This document shows positions 43,270-51,475 of a DNA stretch of 64,000 nucleotides, piece by piece; position 1 is the stretch's first letter; each line of letters starts with the position of its first letter. The notes beneath the pieces were generated by a model. It was not told where the DNA came from, did not search any database, and saw only the letters and a program-made list of their open reading frames with translations. A program made the translations under genes and the position numbers. Source of the DNA: Alphaproteobacteria bacterium (GTDB lineage Bacteria; Pseudomonadota; Alphaproteobacteria; Caulobacterales; Maricaulaceae); NCBI GenBank assembly GCA_024742735.1, contig JANSXV010000004.1:310001-374000 (forward strand), read 5' to 3'.

Positions 43270-44405
43270 CCGAAACGCCCTGGCGATCCCTGTTCGATTT
43301 ACCGCGTGACCTCAGCTATCTGAACGCCGCCCAGATCGGGCCGGCGCCACTGCGCGCGGTCGAAGCGGGCAAGGCCGCCTACGAAAGCAAGGCGCGGCCC
43401 TGGACGCGCGGGATCGCGGAAGACTTCTTTGATCTGCCCGAAGCCCTGCGAGCGGCGGGCGCCCGGCGTTTCAACGCCCTGGCTGACTGTGTCGCCCTCG
43501 TGCCCGCCGCCAGCTACGGACTTGCAGTCGCGGCGCGCAACATCTCCCTGAAGCCTGGACAGGAGATCCTCGTTCTAGACGGCCAGTTCCCGTCCAACGT
43601 CTATACCTGGCGGGCGATGGCCGCGCGTGACGGCGCGCAGGTGCGCACCGTGTCCCGCAGCAGCAATCAGACCTGGACTGAAGCGGTGCTTGCCGCCATC
43701 GGGTCGCAGACCGGCCTTGTCGCCTGCGCCGCGGTGCACTGGATCGATGGCGGGCGGATTGACCTTGACGCGGTCGGGGCAGCCGCACGCGACCGCGGCG
43801 CGGCGCTTGTGCTGGACCTGACCCAGTCGCTCGGCGTGATGAGCTTCGACTCAGGCGCGGTTGATCCCGATTTTGCGGTCGCGGCCTGCTATAAATGGAT
43901 GCTCGGTCCCTATGCGACGGGATTTCTCTACGCCGCGCCGCGCCATCACGGCGGCGCACCGCTGGAGGAGAACTGGATCAACCGGGCCGGAAGCCAGGAC
44001 TTTGCAGGCCTGATCCACTATCAGGATGGCTATCAGCCCGGCGCCCGGCGCTACGACATGGGGGAGCGGTCCAGCCATCAGCTGGTCCCGGCGGCGCTGG
44101 AATCGCTGACCGTGCTGGACGAGATCGGGCTTGCCGCCATCGAAGCCCATTGCGCAGCCTCGACCGCGGCGCTGGCCGAGGCGGCGGCCCCGTTCGGCCT
44201 GAGCGACGATACGCCGGACCGGGCCGGGCATTACCTGTCGCTTGGACTGCCGGAAGGTGCGCCGGGCGATCTCGCCGCGCGGCTCAAGGCCCAAGGCGTT
44301 CATGTCTCCCAGCGCGGCCCGCGCCTTAGGGTGACGCCGCACATCTATACCGGCGAAACCGACATCGCGCGTTTCGGCGCAGCGCTGAAGACCGCTCTGA
44401 GATGA
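43266..44405 (+). CDS. Class V aminotransferase / kynureninase-like PLP enzyme
   Basis: A 379-residue fold-type I PLP enzyme: YLNAAQIGPAP near the N-terminus, EILVLDGQFPSNVYTWRAMA, LDLTQSLGVMSFD and AVAACYKWMLGPYATGF with the Schiff-base Lys. Similar to the isopenicillin-epimerase/kynureninase-like groups, so it may be a lyase or transaminase acting on an amino acid. It is followed by an EamA transporter overlapping by four bases, a pair common for amino-acid turnover and efflux. Substrate not readable. Confidence 0.85.
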   Translation: MTETPWRSLFDLPRDLSYLNAAQIGPAPLRAVEAGKAAYESKARPWTRGIAEDFFDLPEALRAAGARRFNALADCVALVPAASYGLAVAARNISLKPGQEILVLDGQFPSNVYTWRAMAARDGAQVRTVSRSSNQTWTEAVLAAIGSQTGLVACAAVHWIDGGRIDLDAVGAAARDRGAALVLDLTQSLGVMSFDSGAVDPDFAVAACYKWMLGPYATGFLYAAPRHHGGAPLEENWINRAGSQDFAGLIHYQDGYQPGARRYDMGERSSHQLVPAALESLTVLDEIGLAAIEAHCAASTAALAEAAAPFGLSDDTPDRAGHYLSLGLPEGAPGDLAARLKAQGVHVSQRGPRLRVTPHIYTGETDIARFGAALKTALR

Positions 44406-45301
44406 CACCCGAGGCGCCCGGTCTGAAGGGGTGGAGCGGGCTGGGCCTTCTGGCCCTGGTCTGGGGCTCGGCCTTCGCCTTCATTGCGGTGGGGGTCGAG
44501 ACCTTGCCGCCCAGCTTCGTGGCCTTCGGGCGCCTGGCCCTGGCGGCGATAGTGCTGACCGCCTGGACGCTGCACCGGCGCCGCCCCCTGCCCTCACTGC
44601 GCGACCGGCGCTGGTTATGGTTCGCCGCCCTGGGCTTCTTCGGCAACACGCTGCCCTTCGTGCTGATCGCCATCGGTCAGCGCGAGGTTCCCTCCGGCGT
44701 CGCCGGCATCCTCATGGGCATGACGCCGCTGGCGATCCTGGCGGCGGCCCATTTCGTCCTGCCCGGCGAACGGCTCACGCCCTGGAAGGCCGCGGGATTT
44801 TTGATCGGTTTTTCGGGCATCGTGCTGCTTATGGGACCCAGCGCCCTGGACGGGATGCTGTCCGCCAGCTTTCTGATGCAGCTGCTGATCTTCGGGGCCA
44901 CGCTGGCCTATGCGACCAACGCCATACTGTATCAGGCCGGGCCGGAAACCAGTCCCAGCGTGGTCGCCGCAGCCAGCCTGATCAGCGCCGCGGTCCTGGC
45001 CGCGCCGCTCGCGCTTTATGACCTGATTTTCGGGCCGCCGGTCACGCCGAGCCTCGCCTCCATCGCCGCTGTCGCCGCACTGGGCCTGTTCCCCACAGCG
45101 CTCGCCGCCATCGTCTATATGGGCATCGCCCGCAAGGTCGGTGCGGCCTTCATCGCCCTGGTCAATTACGCTGTTCCGGTCGTGGCCGCGCTGGTCGGCC
45201 TCATGCTGGGCGAAACGCTGGGCCTGAACGCCTGGGCGGCTCTGGCGGTGATCCTTTCGGGCATCTTCATCGCGCGCCGGGGCGTCCAGCGCAGGCGGTA
45301 G
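44402..45301 (+). CDS. EamA-family (DMT) transporter
   Basis: A 299-residue protein of ten membrane helices in two EamA repeats (first about 10-145, second about 160-295): GLLALVWGSAFAFIAVG at the start, GVAGILMGMTPLAILAAAH, GFLIGFSGIVLL and the second-half AIVYMGIARKVGAAF with GLMLGETLG. Exporter of amino acids or metabolites of unknown identity. It overlaps the aminotransferase stop by 4 bases, so co-translated. Confidence 0.92.
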   Translation: MTPEAPGLKGWSGLGLLALVWGSAFAFIAVGVETLPPSFVAFGRLALAAIVLTAWTLHRRRPLPSLRDRRWLWFAALGFFGNTLPFVLIAIGQREVPSGVAGILMGMTPLAILAAAHFVLPGERLTPWKAAGFLIGFSGIVLLMGPSALDGMLSASFLMQLLIFGATLAYATNAILYQAGPETSPSVVAAASLISAAVLAAPLALYDLIFGPPVTPSLASIAAVAALGLFPTALAAIVYMGIARKVGAAFIALVNYAVPVVAALVGLMLGETLGLNAWAALAVILSGIFIARRGVQRRR

Positions 45302-45346
45302 ACCGCCCGCCGCGCGGACGCGTGTCGCGGCGAGCCGATCCGCATC

Positions 45347-46219
45347 CTAGCCTTCGCGCAGAGACGCGCTGAAACCGCCCGAGCACATCCAGCCATGGCC
45401 GACAGGGCCGGAGCCCTTGCCGAAGCCGGGCGCATGGCGGATCGCCTCGTGGAGATAATCTCCGGCCTGCTCCACGGCGCGATCGATCGACTGGCCCTGG
45501 GCGATCAGGGCCGCGCCGGCGCTGGCGAGCGTGCAGCCGGTGCCATGGGTGTGGCGGGTGCGGATGCGCGGACGGGTGAACAGGCGCACGCCGTTCCGCG
45601 TGGCCAGCAGGTCAATGACGTCAGCGCCCTCGATATGACCGCCCTTGACCAGGACGGCCTTCGCACCCTGCTCCAGAAGCGCCTCAGCGGCCGCGCGCTG
45701 GCCGTCCATATCCTCGACGGTGATCCCCGTCAGGGCTTCAGCTTCCGGAGCGTTGGGCGTGAGCAGGGCCGCGCGTGCGATGAGGTGCGCCCGTATGGCC
45801 TCCACCGCGCCGTCGTCGATCAACCGCGCGCCGGACGCGGCGACCATCACCGGATCAACGATGAGCGGGATGCCGGGATCGCCATGGGCGTCAAGCGCCG
45901 CCACGACCGTCTCGATCACCTCCGCCGTGCCCAGCATGCCGGTCTTCACGGCGTCCGCGCCGATATCACCCAGCACCGCCTCGATCTGCCCGGAGATGAT
46001 GTCGAGCGGGACAGGATGGATCGCGCTGACGCCGGTCGTGGTCTGCACCGTCAGAGCCGTGATCGCCGTGGCGGCATACCCGCCAAGCGCCGTGACCGTC
46101 TTGATGTCGGCCTGAATCCCGGCGCCGCCGGAACTGTCGGACCCGGCGATGATCAGCACCCGGCCTTTCGGGTTCTCCAGCGCGTCTTCGAAAGCGGCGT
46201 CGGCGGGCGTATCGGTCAT
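45347..46219 (-). CDS. thiD: Hydroxymethylpyrimidine (phosphate) kinase
   Basis: Two-step phosphorylation of HMP to HMP-PP in thiamine synthesis. The 290-residue ribokinase-fold enzyme has VLIIAGSDSSGGAGIQADIKT, LGGYAATAITALTVQTTTGV, GMLGTAEVIETV, DPVMVAASGARL, LTPNAPEAEALTG and the catalytic Asp in HTHGTGCTLASA (GTGC anion hole). Start at 46219 (MTDTPADAAF, GGAG upstream); the frame is open further to 46273. No TPP riboswitch is visible upstream. Confidence 0.95.
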   Translation of the reverse strand: MTDTPADAAFEDALENPKGRVLIIAGSDSSGGAGIQADIKTVTALGGYAATAITALTVQTTTGVSAIHPVPLDIISGQIEAVLGDIGADAVKTGMLGTAEVIETVVAALDAHGDPGIPLIVDPVMVAASGARLIDDGAVEAIRAHLIARAALLTPNAPEAEALTGITVEDMDGQRAAAEALLEQGAKAVLVKGGHIEGADVIDLLATRNGVRLFTRPRIRTRHTHGTGCTLASAGAALIAQGQSIDRAVEQAGDYLHEAIRHAPGFGKGSGPVGHGWMCSGGFSASLREG

Positions 46220-46285
46220 GGGGCAGGCTCCATCGGTTGATCTGGAGCTAGGCCCCCCGCGCACGCAGCGCAAGCCCCCTCGCGA

Positions 46286-47311
46286 CTACTCCGCCGACGG
46301 TCCCCACACGCCGGGCGCATGGGTGCAGCTCGCCTGCATCCAGCGCAGATTGATCCCGATGCGATCAGCGCCCCCCTCGGTCCAGGCATAGCTGGTCGCC
46401 CGGTCGGAACCGTCCTCATGGACATAGAGCGTGAGGGACGGCCGGCGGCTGTCGTCGGGCCAGACCACGTCGCGCAGGCGAAGCTCCAGCGTGCGGCCAT
46501 CGGAGTCCGTCACCTGGGCGCGGCCACCCTGATCATGGATGAAGACCCCGCGCTGGAAGTCCCAGTCCGACGGCGAGGCGCCCTCCCCGCTATCGCCATG
46601 CTCCAGGCCGGGCATCACCGCGACCCAGCACTGGAAGGGGCGCGCCCGGCGCAGCTGGTGAGCGATGCCGGCTGTATTTCCATAGACATAGGTCCCGTCC
46701 GCCGTCTCGGCCCGGTCGCGGATCCAGATCGCATCGGGCGTCAGAAGCAGATCATCCTCGATCACCAGCGTATTGCCCGACCGCCGGCTCTCCACCCGGC
46801 ATTCGCCGCGCCGGGTCGCGCCGCGGAACTGGTTCTGCTCGAACGTCCAGAACACCGCACACTGGGGATAGGCGATGAGATCGTCGCGAGTCAGCCCCTC
46901 AAGCCTTGACGGATCGAGGTGGGCCCCGCGGATCGCATCAGCATCCCGGGGCGCCAGGATATCGAGCCGGATCTCGCCGGTCTCATAAGACGGGCTGAAA
47001 ATGTAAAGGCGCTGGCGATAGATGTCGTCCGGGTCGGCGTTGGAATACTGCTCCACGTAGAAGACATGCTCGCCGAGCGCCGGAAGCTCCACCGGCCGGA
47101 AGATGGAGTGGATGCGGCCGTGTCGGGCGTCCTCGGGCACGCCCAGCGGGTCGGCGAAGAAGACCTGGGCGTCATTGTCGAACCGGCCTTCGAACCAGCC
47201 GAGCAATGTTTCAAGCCGCGCGTCCAGGATCGGCGCCGGAACAGGCCCCGGTCCAGGCTCGACCGGTGTGGCGGCGCTCAGCGCAGCCGCGGCGAAAGCT
47301 GAGATTATCAT
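46286..47311 (-). CDS. CpcT/CpeT-like (chromophore-lyase family) exported protein
   Basis: A 341-residue protein with a short signal (IISAFAAAALSAATP) and a CpcT/CpeT-type barrel: LETLLGWFEGRFDNDAQVF, FRPVELPALGEHVFYVEQYS, YRQRLYIFSPSYETGEIRLD and FQRGVFIHDQGG. Cyanobacterial CpcT/CpeT attach bilins to phycobiliproteins, but this family also occurs without phycobilisomes, with unknown ligand. Same strand and 96 bases downstream of a TonB receptor, so read with it; an intercistronic hairpin lies between. The bilin activity itself is not implied here. Confidence 0.75.
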   Translation of the reverse strand: MIISAFAAAALSAATPVEPGPGPVPAPILDARLETLLGWFEGRFDNDAQVFFADPLGVPEDARHGRIHSIFRPVELPALGEHVFYVEQYSNADPDDIYRQRLYIFSPSYETGEIRLDILAPRDADAIRGAHLDPSRLEGLTRDDLIAYPQCAVFWTFEQNQFRGATRRGECRVESRRSGNTLVIEDDLLLTPDAIWIRDRAETADGTYVYGNTAGIAHQLRRARPFQCWVAVMPGLEHGDSGEGASPSDWDFQRGVFIHDQGGRAQVTDSDGRTLELRLRDVVWPDDSRRPSLTLYVHEDGSDRATSYAWTEGGADRIGINLRWMQASCTHAPGVWGPSAE

Positions 47312-47354
47312 CGTATGTGGTCTCTCTCCGCCCGAGTGTCAGACATGAAACGGC

Positions 47355-47376
47355 CGGGCGTGATCGCTCACGCCCG
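47355..47376 (-). terminator. Intercistronic hairpin between TonB receptor and CpcT-like gene
   Basis: A 9-base perfect stem (CGGGCGTGA / TCACGCCCG) with a 4-base loop. On the minus strand it is followed by GCCGTTTCATG, without a T-run. Same place and same trailing GGCCGTTTCAT as the hairpin after the other receptor (19341-19381), suggesting a shared way of setting receptor over downstream gene. Confidence 0.5.
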
Positions 47377-47407
47377 ACCGCTCCCCCGTCGTCAAGCCAC
47401 CCCGGGC

Positions 47408-49909
47408 CTAGAAGTTGATGCGGGCTTCCACGCCGACCGAAGGACCCCGGCGCAGCGTACCGAAGAAGGCGCGCGGCGCGCCCAGGTCGCCCCCGGAGGC
47501 CAGCACCGAACCGGGACGGTTCCCCAGCCCTGTGAAGTACGGCGTCTGGAGCCAGCGCGTCGCCATCACGATTGAGTCCTCATTGGTGAGGTTGCGGCCC
47601 CAGATGCGGAAGCTCATGGAGTCGTTCTCGATGCCGATCCGGGCGCCGACCAGGGTCGCATCGCCGGTTTCAGCCAGGTTGTGAACCTGAACGAACTTCG
47701 AGCTCTCATAGGTCACGTCGGCCTGGGTGAAGAACTCCCACGCACCGCCGAACACCGGGACCCGGTATTCGCCGAAACCGGAGAACTGATGTTCGCTGGT
47801 CAGAGGCAGGCGGTTGCCGGCGATCGAGCAATTGCCGTTGCCAGTGAAGTCGGTCCCGGTTCCCGGCGCCGTGGAGCCCGGATCCAGCAGGCCGCCGCCG
47901 GAGGTCAGCGTCCACTGGAAGTCGTCGCAGCCCTCGGTGAACTCGGCGTCGGTCCAGGCATAGGTCAGGCCATAGGAGAACGCGTCGGTGGCGTTGTGAT
48001 TCCACGACAGTTCCACGCCCATGATCTCGGCTGCAGCCTGGTTGATGGCCACGGAGGTCACGGCGTTGCCGGTCGTCGAGCCGATGGCCTGGGTCACCTG
48101 CACGTCAGTGGCGTCAATGAAGTAGAACGCGCTGGTCAGCACCGCGTCGCCGCCGAAATAGGTGTTCTTGTAACCAATTTCGTAGTTGTTCGACTCTTCC
48201 TGCTCGTAGGTCGAGCGCCCGATCAGCGCGCCGTCCGAGCCGTTCAGACCGCCCGGCTTCACGCCCTGGGCGAAGACGCCGTAGAGCGTGCCGCCGCCAG
48301 CCATGTTGTAGTCCACGGTCAGGCGCGGGGTGAAGCTGTCGAACGAGCCTTCCTGATCGAGCGTGACAGCCCCCGTCGCGTCGAACTCCTGGCGGGTCTT
48401 GGTTTCTTCAGCAACCCGAGCCTCGAGCGTGACCGTCAGCGCTTCGGAGAAGTCATATTCGACAAGTCCGAAAAACGCCTGGTTCTCGATGGTCAGCGTG
48501 TTCTGAAGCACGCCGCCGGTGTCGATGTCGGTGAAGTCGAACTCGAAATTGTCTTCCTGCTCTTCGTAGTAATACGCGCCCAGCATCCACCGGAACGCCG
48601 CCTCAGAGGGCGACTCGAGCTTGGCTTCGAACGAGTGATCGCTGGTCAGGCCGCGATTGGTGTTGGCGAAGAAGGGCTCGCCTCCGAAGATCTCCGGGTT
48701 CGGGCCGAGGAAGGCCGGAACCAGGAACCAGTTCACCGCAGAGTGGTCGGAGTCCGCGCCGAAATAATCTTCCTCGGTGCGGCCCTGGGCGTTGATCTGG
48801 AGATTGTAACCGGACCCGCCGATATCCCAGTTGGACTGGATCGCGCCCAGGAACCCGTCCCGCGCGATGCCGTCGAACGCGGTGCCGTCGGCGCTATTGT
48901 AGAGATTGCTGTTGAAGAACGGATTGGTGACGCCGGGATTAGGCGGAACGCCTGCAACCGCACGGGGCGTCTGAACCGGATCGGTGTTCAGCGCCACCGG
49001 CGCCGGAGCGATCACGCCGCAATAGTACTGGTTGTCGTTCGTGGAGCCGGACCCGGAGAAGGTCGAAATCGAGCGGATCCCCGGGAAGCAGTTATTCTGC
49101 GCGGCCGACTGCAGGAAGATCGGGATCGGGCCGTCGTCATCCTCGTAGTACATGGCGCGCAGGCGCACGTCCCAGTTCGGCGTGAACCGGGCGTCGATCA
49201 CGCCGGAGAAGTTCAGCGAGGACTGACTGCCCACCGTTCCGCCGGTCAGCGTATTGGTCCATTCACCGTCATAATTGTAATTGCGGTAGGTCAGGGAGTA
49301 GCCCAGACGGTCTTCAACAAGCGGACCCGACACCCGCAACGCCGCTTCGCGCTCACCATAGCTTCCGGCGCGGAAGCGGGCATTGGCCTCGAACTCATCG
49401 GTCGCGCCGCGGGTCACATAGTTGATCGCGCCAGCATAGGTGTTCCGGCCGTAAAGCGCCGACTGCGGCCCCTTGATGACCTCGATGCGCTCGATGTCGT
49501 TGGGGTCGAGCGAGGAGGTCGTGCCGGGATAGTAGATTCCGTCGACGAAGTAGGCGGTCCCGGACTCCACGCCGAACTGCACTTCGGCCAGAACGTTGGA
49601 CTGGCCCCGGATGACCGGGCGCTCGCCGGAGCGCGCGAATGCCGCTGAGAAGGACAGGCCCGGCGTGAAGCGGGCGACGTCGTCCACGCTTTCAATGCCG
49701 AGGCGGGAAATGTCCTCCGCGCCGAACGCGCTGACCGCGATCGGCGCCTCCAGAAGCCCTTCCTCACGCCGGCGCGCCGTAACCGTAATCACGTCGCCGC
49801 GATTGGCCTGGCGGGCGGCATCCTCACCACCTTCCTGAGCCATCGCCCCGGCGGTCAGCCCGGCTAGTGCGACCGCGGCCGCCGAAGTCATCAACGTAAA
49901 CTTTTTCAC
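47408..49909 (-). CDS. TonB-dependent outer-membrane receptor of the CpcT/DUF1838 unit
   Basis: An 833-residue receptor: signal (TSAAAVALAGLTAGAMA), TonB-box region (RGDVITVTARRREEGLLEAP), plug domain (PGLSFSAAFARSGERPVIRG, IEVIKGPQSALYGRNTYAGA) and a barrel ending in VEARINF. The start is a GTG with GGGGAGAG upstream. A 213-base gap precedes it, with a GGTATATCATTT operator core at 50004-50015 that is repeated before the DUF1838 gene. Neighbours suggest import of a lipophilic or tetrapyrrole-like ligand, a hypothesis only. Confidence 0.9.
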   Translation of the reverse strand: MKKFTLMTSAAAVALAGLTAGAMAQEGGEDAARQANRGDVITVTARRREEGLLEAPIAVSAFGAEDISRLGIESVDDVARFTPGLSFSAAFARSGERPVIRGQSNVLAEVQFGVESGTAYFVDGIYYPGTTSSLDPNDIERIEVIKGPQSALYGRNTYAGAINYVTRGATDEFEANARFRAGSYGEREAALRVSGPLVEDRLGYSLTYRNYNYDGEWTNTLTGGTVGSQSSLNFSGVIDARFTPNWDVRLRAMYYEDDDGPIPIFLQSAAQNNCFPGIRSISTFSGSGSTNDNQYYCGVIAPAPVALNTDPVQTPRAVAGVPPNPGVTNPFFNSNLYNSADGTAFDGIARDGFLGAIQSNWDIGGSGYNLQINAQGRTEEDYFGADSDHSAVNWFLVPAFLGPNPEIFGGEPFFANTNRGLTSDHSFEAKLESPSEAAFRWMLGAYYYEEQEDNFEFDFTDIDTGGVLQNTLTIENQAFFGLVEYDFSEALTVTLEARVAEETKTRQEFDATGAVTLDQEGSFDSFTPRLTVDYNMAGGGTLYGVFAQGVKPGGLNGSDGALIGRSTYEQEESNNYEIGYKNTYFGGDAVLTSAFYFIDATDVQVTQAIGSTTGNAVTSVAINQAAAEIMGVELSWNHNATDAFSYGLTYAWTDAEFTEGCDDFQWTLTSGGGLLDPGSTAPGTGTDFTGNGNCSIAGNRLPLTSEHQFSGFGEYRVPVFGGAWEFFTQADVTYESSKFVQVHNLAETGDATLVGARIGIENDSMSFRIWGRNLTNEDSIVMATRWLQTPYFTGLGNRPGSVLASGGDLGAPRAFFGTLRRGPSVGVEARINF

Positions 49910-50003
49910 CTGTCACTCTCCCCTTTGGGCAGCCTGTCCAGCTGTCGCTTTGCGTGTCCGGCCGGCGCCGCCGGAAATCTGTCCGGACACATTCCGATCT
50001 ATT

Positions 50004-50015
50004 GGTATATCATTT
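50004..50015. promoter_or_regulatory. GGTATATCATTT operator core upstream of TonB receptor
   Basis: An exact 12-base match to the core of the palindrome at 51080-51099. With the preceding T it forms a TGnTATAnCA half-palindrome, as in GntR-family operators. It lies 94-107 bases before the receptor GTG, in the promoter region between the receptor and the DUF1838 stop. Confidence 0.7.
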
Positions 50016-50121
50016 CGCCGGAAAAGACTCCCCGCATTGCGGGGTCTCGATTGGATAGTCCGGCGAGTGTTGCATTTGCGTGACAAGGTGGGGCGCGCAG
50101 GCCCCGCCTCGCCGCTCCGTT

Positions 50122-51033
50122 CTAGTCGCAATCAAACCCTTCGCCGCCGCGATCAGGCACGTCGATCTCGCAAGTCGCCGCATCGCGATAGTAGATCCAG
50201 CTCGTCACGTTCTCCCGATCGTCATCAAGCGGGGGCGGACTGGTGTACTCGGGATAATGCTCGGCGATCTCGGCCTGGAAGAAGGCCGGCAGCTCGTCCC
50301 AGCTGTCCAGCTTCGTGCCGGCCGTGTGCATATAGATCACACCCTCCCGGCCGTTCATCTGCATCCAGGGCAGCCAGTCGGACATGCGCACCCATCCCAC
50401 TTCCACGTCCGCCGTGGTCTCGTTCGGGTCGGTGAGGTTTGAAACATTGCCGAAGAAGTTGAACATCTCGGTGGCGTGGTAGGTGCCGCCGATCTCGGAT
50501 TCAAACTCGCTGGCCAGCGGGTTGGGATACCAGAGCGGCACCGTGGCGGTGTTCCAGAAATCGTCCCCCTGGATCGATCCGCGGAACTGGGCCGGACCGC
50601 GCGGCCCGTTCGGGAAGCTAGGCGCGCGCATGTTCACCGGATCATTGGCGACATGCAGCACATCCACAGTTTCTCCGGTCCAGGGATTGTCCCAGGTGGA
50701 CAGGATTTCGTTGGTCTCCGGATCGAGATAAAGCAGCAGCTCGCGGCTCACCATGCGGTAGCCCGTCCCGTACTCGGGATGCTCGATCGTGGCGCAAGCG
50801 CGCACATTCATCCCTTCCACGCGGAACAGGCGGCGATCCGCTTCGCCCTGGCGGCGGGAATAGGCGTAGCCGTGCCAGTAGAAGGTCACCGGCTCACCGT
50901 CCACGGTGGAGCAGGCGATCTTGCGGTTCATCTCAACCACGTCTGCAGGATCATCGAAACTCAGGCGGTCCTGGGCGCAGGCTCCGGCGGCCAGCACGGC
51001 GGCGCCGGTCATGGCGGCGATGACGGTCTTCAT
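50122..51033 (-). CDS. DUF1838-family secreted protein
   Basis: A 303-residue protein with signal peptide (VIAAMTGAAVLAAGACAQ; AGAC is a possible lipobox) and the DUF1838 pattern: EPVTFYWHGYAYSR, YRMVSRELLLYLDPETNEIL, WDNPWTGETVDVLHVANDPVN and GTYHATEMFNFFGN. Function unknown; the family is seen in marine heterotrophs. Start 51033 is set by GGGAGGAG upstream, not the longer open frame to 51210. It is upstream of the TonB receptor on the same strand, and its own promoter carries the same operator core. Confidence 0.82.
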   Translation of the reverse strand: MKTVIAAMTGAAVLAAGACAQDRLSFDDPADVVEMNRKIACSTVDGEPVTFYWHGYAYSRRQGEADRRLFRVEGMNVRACATIEHPEYGTGYRMVSRELLLYLDPETNEILSTWDNPWTGETVDVLHVANDPVNMRAPSFPNGPRGPAQFRGSIQGDDFWNTATVPLWYPNPLASEFESEIGGTYHATEMFNFFGNVSNLTDPNETTADVEVGWVRMSDWLPWMQMNGREGVIYMHTAGTKLDSWDELPAFFQAEIAEHYPEYTSPPPLDDDRENVTSWIYYRDAATCEIDVPDRGGEGFDCD

Positions 51034-51079
51034 GGCGGGTCTCCTCCCTCGCGCGGCGACTTGAGGCGCGCCGCGAAAT

Positions 51080-51099
51080 CCAAATGGTATATCATTTGG
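51080..51099. promoter_or_regulatory. Palindromic operator CCAAATG-N6-CATTTGG upstream of DUF1838
   Basis: Two 7-base arms, CCAAATG and CATTTGG, are separated by GTATAT. The inner GGTATATCATTT is identical to the site before the TonB receptor. The palindrome sits 47-66 bases before the start codon, where a repressor would block transcription. The TGnTATAnCA symmetry suggests a GntR-type regulator, not encoded in the window. Confidence 0.75.
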
Positions 51100-51208
51100 T
51101 TTTCCCGATCTGATCAAGGGGCTTTCGTGGGACGGTGCGCCGCATGGGCGGGACGTTCCGCCCGGCGCATCATCATGGCAGGACTCATCCCTGACGGAGG
51201 CTGGCGCC

Positions 51209-51475
51209 ATGAATCATAAGCATCGCAAGACCTTGCACGCCCTGTTCGCTCATCCCGAACCGGCCAATCTCTCCCCGATCGACGTCACCCATGTGCTCGA
51301 TGAGCTGGGTGCGGAAACCACCGAACGCTCCGGCGCGAAGTTCGCCGTGACCCTGAACGGCCATACCGCGAACTTCCATCACGCCGGCCACGCCCTGCCC
51401 AAGGAAGAGGTCCGCCAGCTCCGCAAGTTCCTGGAGGCCGCCGGGATCGACCCGGAGCGTGACTTTCCGCTCTAG
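51209..51475 (+). CDS. HicA-like mRNA interferase-fold protein, orphan
   Basis: An 88-residue protein resembling the HicA toxin family: HRKTLHALFAHPEPANLSPIDVTHVLDELGAE, a KFAVTLNGHTANFHHA strand-His stretch and KEEVRQLRKFLEAAGI. The catalytic His of HicA is at the FHHA position. No HicB antitoxin gene lies next to it on either side, so it may be a domesticated or orphan member. GGAGG upstream of ATG. It converges with dnaE2, overlapping by 4 bases. Confidence 0.75.
   Translation: MNHKHRKTLHALFAHPEPANLSPIDVTHVLDELGAETTERSGAKFAVTLNGHTANFHHAGHALPKEEVRQLRKFLEAAGIDPERDFPL

Noticed and set aside
46220..46285. TPP riboswitch upstream of thiD
   Set aside because: The 66-base gap is too short and lacks the thi-box motifs.
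47681..49648. 655-codon open frame on the plus strand opposite the TonB receptor
   Set aside because: It is the mirror frame of a well-supported receptor gene in high-GC DNA. Its translation is His/Arg/Gly-rich without a domain or ribosome site.
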